Made by a program: the position numbers and the translations under genes. A stretch of 43,093 nt of DNA from Pseudomonadota bacterium (GTDB lineage Bacteria; Desulfobacterota; Desulfobacteria; Desulfobacterales; RPRI01). The notes below the pieces were generated by a model. That model was not told the DNA's origin. It made no database searches and saw nothing but the letters and a program-made list of their open reading frames with translations. The stretch covers positions 1 through 43,093 of the forward strand of contig JAHITX010000077.1 in assembly GCA_018817425.1 (NCBI GenBank), read 5' to 3'. Shown piece by piece: positions 35,193 through 42,371 of the stretch (position 1 is the stretch's first letter; each line of letters begins with the position of its first letter).

Positions 35193-35647
35193 TTCTTATT
35201 AACCTTTTCCATATATATAATTTCTATATGGTCACAATCATAACCACCCGTTTTATAGATATTATAACCTAATTTTTTATAAAGATGTATATTATTATCG
35301 CTTTTAGAACCTACAAAAAGCTCAAATCTTTTTGGGGTAAAATGCTTTTCAATTTCTTTCATCAAAGCTGCTCCGATGCCTTGATTTTGCATATCAGGAA
35401 GAACTGCCAGCTTGCCGACAAAACAAGTCCCATCTTCTTCATATGCTCTCACAGTGCCGATAATTTGTTTTTCAGAAACAGCTTTTAATATTATATATGT
35501 TTTGAATTGTTCTTTTATTTCAGCAATTGTCTGTTTAAGTGGAGGTATATTATAATCATTGTAGCGTTTGGCCTCAATTTGATAAGCCAACTTCTGCAAT
35601 CTCAAGACTTCTTCTGCATCAGTAATTTTTGCTTGTATGATTGCCAT
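35189..35647 (-). CDS. GNAT family N-acetyltransferase
   Basis: A 152-aa acetyltransferase from the ATG at 35647 (MAIIQAKITDAEEV). The GNAT acetyl-CoA motif is VGKLAVLPDMQNQGIGAALM, with Q/R-x-x-G-x-G/A as QNQGIGA, and the C-terminal LYKKLGYNIYKTGG is typical. Substrate unknown. A longer frame to 35686 adds 13 residues that do not fit the family. It is coupled to the small membrane protein downstream. Confidence 0.82.
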   Translation of the reverse strand: MAIIQAKITDAEEVLRLQKLAYQIEAKRYNDYNIPPLKQTIAEIKEQFKTYIILKAVSEKQIIGTVRAYEEDGTCFVGKLAVLPDMQNQGIGAALMKEIEKHFTPKRFELFVGSKSDNNIHLYKKLGYNIYKTGGYDCDHIEIIYMEKVNKK

Positions 35648-35666
35648 ATAAATAGCCCGGACTAAC

Positions 35667-35906
35667 TCAACTGTTTTGTTCGGCATTTTCAGTTTGCCAT
35701 TTCATTTGCAGTTTTCTTTGATTAACAGAGCAATCTCGAAGATAAAGGTTTATTAAGTTTTGGTAAGGAATGCCCAAATCTTCCGACATAGACTTGAAAT
35801 ATGAAATGGTATCACGGTCAAGCCGAATAGTTACCGGTTGTTTTAAATGTTTTATATAGGGATTTTTACGGCCCTTCATTTTGGAAAAATCATAATGGTC
35901 TCTCAT
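35667..35906 (-). CDS. brnA: BrnA-type antitoxin
   Basis: A 79-aa ribbon-helix-helix protein of the BrnA family. The pattern is YDFSKMKGRKNPYIKHLKQP, then VTIRLDRDTISYFKSMSEDLG and IPYQNLINLYLRDC. The start is the ATG at 35906 with GGAGA 7 nt upstream; it overlaps the remnant of brnT by 4 nt (ATGA). BrnA normally binds BrnT and represses the operon. Here the toxin gene is broken, so this is an orphan antitoxin that could still regulate. Confidence 0.85.
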   Translation of the reverse strand: MRDHYDFSKMKGRKNPYIKHLKQPVTIRLDRDTISYFKSMSEDLGIPYQNLINLYLRDCSVNQRKLQMKWQTENAEQNS

Positions 35907-36007
35907 TTTCTGTATCTCCAATAATCTTTTTCTTCATCGCCATCCGCTTTTCTGGCAGATATAATTCTAAACTTTTTAATTTTAGCCTTTTCTTTCTGTT
36001 TATTCCA
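35903..36007 (-). pseudogene. brnT: Internally deleted brnT toxin gene
   Basis: Upstream of and overlapping brnA, the frame ending at 35903 reads WNKQKEKAKIKKF followed at once by RIISARKADGDEEKDYWRYR. The first part matches the N-terminal helix of BrnT and the second its conserved C-terminus (RIISARKA). About 50 central residues are missing and a stop codon lies just before the Trp codon. The toxin cannot be active. Confidence 0.75.
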
Positions 36008-36176
36008 TTAAAAACGTAGCTCAGCTATATGTACATTTTACTTATAATTATGAAAATGTAAAGATTGAAGATTCACAGTTGAAGCAACGGAATTAGGACT
36101 CGTTTTTGCGGTACAAGTTTAATCCGAACATGCCGGTTTTCTTTTCCCATTATCTTCCAAAATTCACTTTATAACT

Positions 36177-36321
36177 AGTGCCCATCCATAAACGGCATCT
36201 TGCGACCCATATCTGCGTTCTCGCATTTTTGAAATACTCGACGTAAGACCATTACGCCTGCGTTTTCAAAAATGCTGCGGCCTTGATCTGAACCGCAATC
36301 TACCATTTCTGGATGGACACT
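36177..36321. repeat. MITE-like element, 145 bp, with 19-bp terminal inverted repeats
   Basis: The ends AGTGCCCATCCATAAACGG and CCATTTCTGGATGGACACT are inverted repeats (16 of 19 match), flanked by TA on the left (overlapping) and right, which suggests a TA target duplication. Inside are nested inverted repeats (GCATTTTTGAAA against TTTCAAAAATGC, and CGTAA against TTACG), so the element can fold into one long hairpin. The layout is related to 7562-7703. The rest of the gene-free stretch 36008-36487 holds nothing else recognisable. Confidence 0.7.
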
Positions 36322-36487
36322 AACGATCAGATTCATTAAAAATATCATTATAGAATCGCATATATAGAAAAATTAATATTTGTAAAAACAGGACAATATG
36401 AGTTATAGTTTTATAAAAGTGATTTTTGAGCAACAGTTTTTAAATGTCTTTGAACCAAACAAATGCAATAGAAAGGGGAAGGTAACT

Positions 36488-37540
36488 ATGCAAAGAGAAG
36501 CTATGAGCGATGTTCAGTTGTCTGAGGGCTTAAACCATGATGTTGACATGCCACAAGGTGACTATATGGAAGATTTTGCTCAACTTGTTATAGCAGAGTC
36601 AGAGGATTATGACCTTTGCTTCGTACCTAATTTATGGCATGTCGGCGGAGGAAAGAGCGGCTATTGGCAAGTGGATAAAGCATTGATGATCCAGACAACT
36701 TTTATGATGATCCCCAAAAACAAACGTGGCAAAATGCATAACAACGAATTTATCAGCAACCGCTTAGACCCCAAAGATTGGGTCGACACAGATTTTTCAA
36801 TCAAGCAGGTCGGAGATTCGATAGTCTGGAAAACACAAAAAATGGAATTTATTTCCCGGCCTCCCTTTTGGGAAATTAAGGGCGATCACATGGGCATTCA
36901 GTACAATATGCTTTTTGGAGGTATTGGCAAAGCAATAAGAAGTGGCGGCCTTTGGGAGGACTTGCCTAAAACGCTTCGCGCCGGTTATGACCATTTCTGT
37001 TGGGTTGAAGGTGATATTACTGTCGGAGGCAAGAAACATGTTCTAAAAAATGCTTACGGGCTTCATGAAAGATTAACATTCGGAAAAACATATGACCCGG
37101 TTACATCAATGCGTAAACCATACAACTGGGTTTTGGGCATGAATGACAAATATCGTATATACTTCTTCGTTTTACCGGGAGAGGAAAAAATAGGGCAAGG
37201 TCAAATCTCTATCAATGATGAAAAGCTTGCATTCGGCTTGGGAGATATTTCGGTAAAGGATATGGAAATGTGGATAGATCCGCTTACAGGGATGCAGGTT
37301 CCATCCAGATGGGAATTCAAGCTGAACTCTAAAGATGGTAAAGTAGACCTGGAAATTGCAGCGGGAGGAAGAAGCATATTTACTGTAGCATCACACACAG
37401 GAACTACGGTTCGCTATGCATATTCATGTTTAATCAACGGCCAGGCAATTTTTGCAGATGGCCGCAAAGCTGATATCAATGATGTCATGGCGTATATGGA
37501 ATGGGGAAAATCGGCTTTCCCACTTCAGGCCGGTATTTAA
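36488..37540 (+). CDS. Uncharacterised protein, possibly CrtC/AttH-like beta-barrel
   Basis: A 350-aa soluble protein. The pattern (GYWQVDKALMIQTTFMMIPK, RPPFWEIKGDHMGIQYNMLF, YDHFCWVEGDITVGGKK, NAYGLHERLTFGKTYDP) is dominated by beta strands rich in Trp and Gly. It recalls the hydroxyneurosporene synthase/AttH lipocalin-like group, but I cannot assign it. ATG at 36488 is chosen because AGGGGAAGG lies 5 nt upstream; the frame runs 30 codons further back without support. Monocistronic. Confidence 0.75.
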   Translation: MQREAMSDVQLSEGLNHDVDMPQGDYMEDFAQLVIAESEDYDLCFVPNLWHVGGGKSGYWQVDKALMIQTTFMMIPKNKRGKMHNNEFISNRLDPKDWVDTDFSIKQVGDSIVWKTQKMEFISRPPFWEIKGDHMGIQYNMLFGGIGKAIRSGGLWEDLPKTLRAGYDHFCWVEGDITVGGKKHVLKNAYGLHERLTFGKTYDPVTSMRKPYNWVLGMNDKYRIYFFVLPGEEKIGQGQISINDEKLAFGLGDISVKDMEMWIDPLTGMQVPSRWEFKLNSKDGKVDLEIAAGGRSIFTVASHTGTTVRYAYSCLINGQAIFADGRKADINDVMAYMEWGKSAFPLQAGI

Positions 37541-37598
37541 TTAGCACATAGATGTTGCGTATGAAAATATAGTTTATAGCGGTATTTTAAATTCTCAA

Positions 37599-37931
37599 TT
37601 ACTTCGCTTTATAGCGATCAGACTCATTAAAAAAAGTAATGTCTGCATATCCGGCATAGATTTTTCCCGAATGCTTTGTGTTTTCAGGAATGAAGTAAAT
37701 ATCACCCTTACTATACTCTTTTTTGGCTCCATCTATTATCAATTCAATTTTCCCACTAAGAACAAATCCTACCTGGGCAGCATGAGAGTGCTCAGGTAGG
37801 TCAGCATCCTTTTCAAATTGCATAAATATCAACTGATGATTAGAAGCCTGCGATAAATACGCCTTGATACCATCTATTGGTATATCAGCTTCCGGCAAAT
37901 TTCTTATTGGTTCTGGAAATATATTTTTCAT
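37599..37931 (-). CDS. Cupin domain protein
   Basis: A 110-aa single cupin. Motif 1 is complete (LPEHSHAAQVGFVLSGKIEL, with H-x-H and later Gly) and motif 2 reads GDIYFIPENTKHSGKI with its His. The metal site is probably intact, unlike the cupin at 7859. Function unknown. It probably acts as a small binding or isomerase-like protein. Confidence 0.85.
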   Translation of the reverse strand: MKNIFPEPIRNLPEADIPIDGIKAYLSQASNHQLIFMQFEKDADLPEHSHAAQVGFVLSGKIELIIDGAKKEYSKGDIYFIPENTKHSGKIYAGYADITFFNESDRYKAK

Positions 37932-38019
37932 TTTTAGCCTTTTTTCATAACTTAGCCTTCATCTGTGGGAAGGGGTGAAGTTAAACTCCCAATAGATGGA
38001 GCAGTGATTATATTGTTTA

Positions 38020-38481
38020 TTATTGGAACCCGGACCGTTTGCCGGTCATACTATCTATTTCAATTTTAATCACAGATGTTTTATCGATAGTACTATCTGT
38101 GAATTGGAATAAGTTTTTCGAATATTGGCTCATGATAATATTTAATGCTTTTCTTTTTTGCTCCGGATTATCAATAAAAAATGCTTTACCAAAGCCAATT
38201 ACACTCTCATATTTCATGCCCCACTCACAGGCATTTTTGCCTTTTAAAACCTCAACATCTATATCAAACTCAAAGCAAACATTATTATTTTTCCGCAAAA
38301 TATTTATTTTCTTTCCTTCCAAAGAACCATGGACATAAATCGTATTGTCCCGGTATCCGTAGCATAAGGGCACAATGTACGGAATATTATCCTCAGCCAA
38401 TCCGACACGACAGACAATCGAATTATGAATAACAGCTTCGATCTCCGATTTTTCAGTAATTTCTTTTTCTTTTCTTCTCAT
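38020..38481 (-). CDS. Pyridoxamine 5'-phosphate oxidase-like flavin-binding protein
   Basis: A 153-aa split-barrel protein of the flavin-nucleotide-binding/NimA-like group. Marks: VCRVGLAEDNIPYIVPLCYG, TIYVHGSLEGKKINILRKNN and CFEFDIDVEV, then SVIGFGKAFFIDNPEQKRKA. It likely binds FMN; NimA relatives reduce nitro compounds, but the substrate here is unknown. Its ATG overlaps the stop of the broken gene upstream (ATGA). Confidence 0.85.
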   Translation of the reverse strand: MRRKEKEITEKSEIEAVIHNSIVCRVGLAEDNIPYIVPLCYGYRDNTIYVHGSLEGKKINILRKNNNVCFEFDIDVEVLKGKNACEWGMKYESVIGFGKAFFIDNPEQKRKALNIIMSQYSKNLFQFTDSTIDKTSVIKIEIDSMTGKRSGFQ

Positions 38482-38948
38482 GAATTTTTACTCTTATTTT
38501 GCAGATAATTGGAATAGATAAAATCAATAGCATTAAGTTGCGTGAATGTAACCTCATAGTAAATCCTCTGATTTACAAAAAACGGCTTGATCTTCTGTAT
38601 ATAGTAACTGTCGGCTCTTGCATTCTTTGGATCGGTGAATCTATGCCGATTTACTTTGTCGGCAATTTTCTCGTAATATTCATTAAGAGTAGAATCTGTG
38701 TTGAGAGGAAACTTATCAAGATTTCCAAGGACATCAAGCGAATACGTGGTTTTCAGGAAGTCCTTGACTCTGAGAAGGTACTCAAAATATTTTAGCATCA
38801 ACCGTTCTGAGCTTTCCTGTTCAAGGGTATAGTGAGATGCCGAAATCTACAGGAAGTCATGGAACTGGCGCAGAAATTTCAGATTCCCCCTTGTTTTCAT
38901 AAACTCAGTTGCTTTGCCGATATTATCCCACTTGTCATCCAGTAGGGC
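38478..38948 (-). pseudogene. Broken gene with in-frame amber stop, family not identified
   Basis: One continuous frame runs from 38948 to 38478 except for a TAG at 38849-38847. It reads ALLDDKWDNIGKATEFMKTR, GNLKFLRQFHDFL, stop, ISASHYTLEQESSERLMLKY, then FEYLLRVKDFLKTTYSLDVL and further to IKPFFVNQRIYYEVTFT. The protein style recalls the N-terminal part of large helicase- or defence-type proteins, but I cannot name it. An ATG 23 nt upstream (MSGNIFT) is in another frame, suggesting a frameshift at the start as well. The last 20 residues do not continue the earlier pattern, so the 3' end seems truncated. The second part alone could be expressed from TTG or ATG near 38801. Confidence 0.65.
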
Positions 38949-38963
38949 TTAGTAAAGATGTTT

Positions 38964-38988
38964 CCTGACATGGTCTCACCATGTCAGG
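38964..38988. repeat. Perfect 11-bp inverted repeat
   Basis: CCTGACATGGT and ACCATGTCAGG are separated by CTC. This is a very stable hairpin on either strand. There is no run of T after it, so it is not a clear intrinsic terminator. It includes the out-of-frame ATG upstream of the broken gene. Confidence 0.6.
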
Positions 38989-38990
38989 GT

Positions 38991-39197
38991 TCACATATTT
39001 CCACTATCTCTGGATTGATAGATAGGAGATATCTGTACTATCAGAACGCCGCCTTCACAAGCGAAGTCTTTGTGAAAGGCGTGGTTGTAAAATATTTTAA
39101 AGGGCAGAGCTGCCAACTGTGTAGGCCTTACACCCATGTTGTCCGTCAATGCGACCCCCATTATTTCGGTCACGTCCCCTGCCTTCATTAAATTCAC
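38991..39197 (-). CDS. Doubtful small frame downstream of a membrane protein gene
   Basis: A 68-codon frame opening with GTG at 39197 and overlapping the stop of the gene at 39194 by 4 nt, which could mean coupling. An internal ATG lies at 39188. The composition is ordinary but no family was recognised and there is no good ribosome site. It may equally be non-coding. Confidence 0.25.
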   Translation of the reverse strand: MNLMKAGDVTEIMGVALTDNMGVRPTQLAALPFKIFYNHAFHKDFACEGGVLIVQISPIYQSRDSGNM

Positions 39198-39436
39198 CGG
39201 TTTCTCAAAACCTTAATACGAATATAAACGGCCAACACAAACCATGCGACAGCAATTACATTCCATATCTTATTGTCGGCTAACACCTCAAAGATACTTG
39301 GCAGAAACACACATGAGAGTATAGATATCCAAAAAAATATTCTTACTACAACCTCATCTTCGCGCCTAGGATCAAAAATACGATATAAGATACTTCTTTG
39401 TTCTTGATCCGATTTTGATGAATTCTTGTTTTCCAT
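39194..39436 (-). CDS. Small two-helix membrane protein
   Basis: An 80-aa protein with a polar N-terminus (MENKNSSKSDQEQRS) and two hydrophobic helices (about residues 32-50 and 56-72), ending in a basic tail. GAGAGGA-type ribosome site upstream of the ATG at 39436. No family recognised. Confidence 0.6.
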   Translation of the reverse strand: MENKNSSKSDQEQRSILYRIFDPRREDEVVVRIFFWISILSCVFLPSIFEVLADNKIWNVIAVAWFVLAVYIRIKVLRNR

Positions 39437-39966
39437 ATCCTCTCGTTTCAGAGGGAGAAAGGAACCTCTAAATTGCTATATTTGAATAAAAGAAGAACAA
39501 ATTGGGTCAAGTCTTTATTTGACCTTTAATTACTTTTTCTTTTAAAGTTTGAATCTCTTTCCCTAATTTACTGCCTGTAGCTGCTTTTTAAACCCGTTCA
39601 ATAATACTGTCACCATAATGGATCAGCATATCACTCAAAAGCGATTAATTACTCTATTAACAGAATAACTCCAAATGCTAAAAATATCTGAAAACATAAT
39701 TTCAAGCTTTGGCTTTTTCCTCTTTAAATCCTGAAAGTTACACAAACAACTCATTTTAAATAAATCGAATTAAAGTGGCTATAACATAAAACTATATATT
39801 AGCAAAGAAGAAATTAATTGTAACAGGCAGTTTTCGTTCTCTTTTAAATATGATGAAGGAGGAATGGCGGTTTATGGATTTATTACAAGATTATCAATGT
39901 AAACTGACAAAATTCTGAAGCGGATACCACAAACAATGTCTATTCTCAAAAAAATGAGTTTGAATA
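39437..39966. other. Gene-free stretch with a possible coding scrap
   Basis: No intact gene lies here. On the minus strand around 39510-39585 a short frame reads TGSKLGKEIQTLKEKVIKGQ then IKT and stop. This looks like the end of a decayed gene (possibly transposase-related), but it is too short to assign. The remainder is AT-rich and shows nothing recognisable. Confidence 0.35.
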
Positions 39967-39995
39967 TTGACAACTGTAACGTGACAGCTTACAAT
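39967..39995 (+). promoter_or_regulatory. higBA promoter with overlapping operator
   Basis: TTGACA (39967-39972), a 17-bp spacer and TACAAT (39990-39995) form a near-consensus promoter. The inverted repeat TGTAA-N9-TTACA (39975-39993) lies in the spacer and covers part of the -10, as expected for an antitoxin operator. The predicted transcription start (about 40002) coincides with the higB ATG. Confidence 0.65.
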
Positions 39996-40001
39996 AGGCT
40001 C

Positions 40002-40286
40002 ATGATAAAATCTTTTGCCGATAAAGAAACGAAACAACTTTTTATAACAGGCAAATCAAAACGTCTGCCCCCTGAATTAATCAAACGGACCATAAGGCGC
40101 TTAGAATATATACATTATGCATTAACCTTAAATGATCTCATGATGCCTCCAATCAACCGGTTACACGCACTAAAAGAAGATAGGAAAGGACAATATTCAA
40201 TATCGATCAATGACCAACAATGGCGAATCTGTTTTAGTTTCGTTGAAGGCGATGCCTACGATGTTGAAATAACTGATTACCATTGA
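40002..40286 (+). CDS. higB: HigB/RelE-family toxin
   Basis: A 94-aa RelE-superfamily mRNA interferase of the HigB type: MIKSFADKETKQLFITGKSK, then RRLEYIHYALTLNDLMMPP, NRLHALKEDRKGQYSISIN and QWRICFSF, the conserved core. The ATG at 40002 is preferred because it matches the family start; a frame back to 39936 lies upstream of the promoter. No Shine-Dalgarno sequence fits, and the promoter predicts a leaderless message. higA follows 11 nt later. Confidence 0.9.
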   Translation: MIKSFADKETKQLFITGKSKRLPPELIKRTIRRLEYIHYALTLNDLMMPPINRLHALKEDRKGQYSISINDQQWRICFSFVEGDAYDVEITDYH

Positions 40287-40297
40287 GGGATAGAAAC

Positions 40298-40639
40298 ATG
40301 ACTACTACAAACACTGCAAAAAGAGAATGCCCCCCAACACATCCCGGCGAGATGCTCAGAGAAGATTTCATGCCGGATTTTGATCTGAACGCTACTTCAA
40401 TGGCTATGGCTTTGGGTGTATCACGCCAGACTATTAATGAAATTTTAAGAGAACGACGGGCCATAACACCTGCCATGGCATTGAGATTATCCCGTCTTTT
40501 CGGGAATTCCCCCGAATTTTGGCTGAATGCCCAACATGCCTGGGATTTATGGGATTCCGAACAGCGGTTTCACAAAGAACTATCTCAAATTAAGCCCTTG
40601 AAGCTGCATGACATAGAAGTTATGATAGATAGAATTTGA
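40298..40639 (+). CDS. higA: HigA-family antitoxin
   Basis: A 113-aa XRE-type helix-turn-helix antitoxin of the HigA/VapI group: CPPTHPGEMLREDFMPDFDL, then the helix-turn-helix MAMALGVSRQTINEILRER, and LRLSRLFGNSPEFWLNAQHA. The ATG at 40298 has GAGGGA 7 nt upstream. It neutralises HigB and should bind the operator at 39975-39993. Complete. Confidence 0.92.
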   Translation: MTTTNTAKRECPPTHPGEMLREDFMPDFDLNATSMAMALGVSRQTINEILRERRAITPAMALRLSRLFGNSPEFWLNAQHAWDLWDSEQRFHKELSQIKPLKLHDIEVMIDRI

Positions 40640-40764
40640 AGTATATGGAGATTAGTGATCCCGCAAATCACAAAGAGAAGTATAACATAAAAGCAAAATC
40701 CATAAGCAGACCCCATTGTCCAATATCTATCTGAAAGTTTTTTATTCAGGCAAATGATCTGTTA

Positions 40765-40992
40765 TCAAATTGATGCTCTATACTCCTTTTCAGTTTGATG
40801 CGACATCTCTTGATATGAAAATTCCCAAAGTCCGGCATTATCTTTTGCATGCTCAATAGTCATACTAACGATATTGCCTTTAGCATCGATGTCAACATAG
40901 ATATTTTCACTTATTTCTTTAGTCTCATTTACTTCTTTATCGGTGAATTCGACGTGAGCAGTATCCGTATCGGAAAAATATTTCACTTTCAT
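40765..40992 (-). CDS. DUF2283 protein, probable antitoxin
   Basis: A 75-aa DUF2283 protein (MKVKYFSDTDTAHVEFTDKE, NIYVDIDAKGNIVSMTIEHA). The ATG at 40992 has AAGGAG 8 nt upstream. DUF2283 genes commonly pair with a small upstream gene in toxin-antitoxin-like modules, as here. Its role as antitoxin is inferred from this arrangement. Confidence 0.82.
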   Translation of the reverse strand: MKVKYFSDTDTAHVEFTDKEVNETKEISENIYVDIDAKGNIVSMTIEHAKDNAGLWEFSYQEMSHQTEKEYRASI

Positions 40993-40997
40993 GATTA

Positions 40998-41231
40998 TCA
41001 CTCCTTGTATGATCTATCGAAAAACGCATTATGAACCGTTTCGCCATCTTCGAGTAAAATAACTCTCAAATATTTCCCTGTTTCTGATATTTTGGCCCAT
41101 TTTCTGATCCTGCCATCAGATTGAATTTCTGTCTTATCAGGTTTATCAATAACTGATTTTATCCAATCTTCTCTGATTTGAGCACGATCCGGGCGTTTCC
41201 TCGTATAATCAAAATATTGTGTGGTTTTCAT
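40998..41231 (-). CDS. Small protein paired with DUF2283, possible toxin
   Basis: A 77-aa protein from the ATG at 41231 (MKTTQYFDYTRKRPDRAQIR). It has the pattern of small DUF4258-like proteins that sit immediately before DUF2283: WIKSVIDKPDKTEIQSDGRI, RKWAKISETGKYLRVILLED and HNAFFDR. RelE-like folding is plausible. A longer frame to 41267 has no support. The partner gene follows after 5 nt. Confidence 0.75.
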   Translation of the reverse strand: MKTTQYFDYTRKRPDRAQIREDWIKSVIDKPDKTEIQSDGRIRKWAKISETGKYLRVILLEDGETVHNAFFDRSYKE

Positions 41232-41433
41232 TTTTAAAACCTTAGATTCATGTAAGCCAGCCAGCATTTCAACAAAGAATTTGTGTAACTATATCAAAAA
41301 ACCGGAAATAATCAAAGTAAAAAGTAGATGAAGGTAAGTTCTCCGGATGGAAATATCTTGTACATGTTCTATATCCAATAAGATTGCTCGCTTCGGAGAC
41401 TGTGTCATAATTATATTTAATGGGCGCTTTTTC

Positions 41434-41516
41434 ATCCTGTCGTACCGGACTTCGATCCGGTATCTAGGTTGCAATATCTGTTACTTTTATGGATTTAGGG
41501 TCAAGCCCGGGATAAC
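41434..41516. repeat. REP-like palindromic element
   Basis: Two imperfect palindromes: ACCGGACTTCGATCCGGTAT (near 41445-41464) and a second around GGGTCAAGCCCGGGATAAC (41499-41517). The arrangement of a CCGGACTT-x-ATCCGG unit and a GGGTCAAGCCCGG unit in inverted order is typical of bacterial extragenic palindromes. No gene overlaps convincingly. Confidence 0.5.
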
Positions 41517-41639
41517 AAAAAACTATATAATACTGTTTTTATTATTATTCTATACAAGCAGAAAGGTGTAAATGTACATATGACGCCAAAGTATTTCTTA
41601 CGCGAAACCCCTTTGGCTTTTTCTTTAGGATTTCCTGAA

Positions 41640-41990
41640 TAAATATTTTCCATTAGGTTTTTATCATTGCTTATCATTTGTGAATAGTGAAAACAGTGAC
41701 CTCGTATCGGAGTATCCTGTTTTAAAAAAAGAAAATCCTTTAGAGGCTTTACTTCGGTGTATCCAAGTGACTGAATCCAAGTGACTGAAGGCCTGATTTC
41801 ATAACAGTACTATAGGGGAGGCATCCGCACATGGGATATGATTGGATAACTTAGTGAATGAGGATAAAAACAAATCAGTTTGTTTTATATCCATTTCGGA
41901 AAGTAAACGTATTTTATCTATATCCACATTTTTTGAAACAGTATCTGCCAGAACTTTTATTTTAGAATTATCAAGAATTTCATCTTCTCA
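41640..41990 (-). pseudogene. cobB: Remnant of cobyrinate a,c-diamide synthase (cobB/cbiA)
   Basis: Two segments on the minus strand match CobB. The first (about 41988-41816) reads ILDNSKIKVLADTVSKNVDI, DKIRLLSEM, the end of the N-terminal domain. The second (about 41790-41665) reads GLQSLGYTEVKPLKDF and then DTPIRGHCFHYSQM, the conserved C-terminal RGHxFHYS block. The central amidotransferase region is missing. A perfect 14-bp tandem duplication (41761-41774 and 41775-41788) also shifts the frame inside LQSLGYTEV. The 5' part is replaced by the RAYT remnant. Confidence 0.75.
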
Positions 41991-41994
41991 GATG

Positions 41995-42371
41995 CTGCTA
42001 TGCCCGGAATAAGGATAATCCCATATTTTCAGCAAGCTTTGCCCTGATGGAATTTAGATGAATGTAACGGACCAGCTCAAGCAGATAAGCATCCTCCTGG
42101 CATAAAATGGATTTATAGCGGTTCTGAAAGAGATGCCCGGATCAATTATATCTCCGGTTAAATGAAACTGCATATCCGGTAAGCAGCCGCCTCATCAAAG
42201 TTGACACCGGAACACCACCGGTTTTTACCAGTAAATGAAAATGATTTGATAATAGCGCCCATTCTAAACAACTGCTTTTGGTTTCGATTATAAGCTTTCC
42301 AAACCGGTTTAAAAAATCATCACGATCGGAATCGGTCCTGAAAATTTTGGCCCGCTCGATTCCCCGTACGA
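41995..42371 (-). pseudogene. Truncated RAYT transposase remnant
   Basis: On the minus strand the sequence follows the RAYT at 10095 closely, from about its residue 19 to 145: VRGIERAKIFRTDSDRDDFL, LLSNHFHLLVKTG, SILCQEDAYLLELVRYIHLN. Both ends are missing, a CGA codon has become TGA (in RRYN-stop-SGHLFQ), and there is a deletion near the 3' end. Its 5' edge abuts the tpiA-like stop codon and its 3' edge abuts the cobB remnant. Confidence 0.85.

Noticed and set aside
41440-41470. Possible tRNA T-arm (CCGGACTTCGATCCGG)
   Set aside because: The loop is six bases, lacks the T-loop consensus, and no acceptor or anticodon stem fits. It is better explained as an extragenic palindrome.
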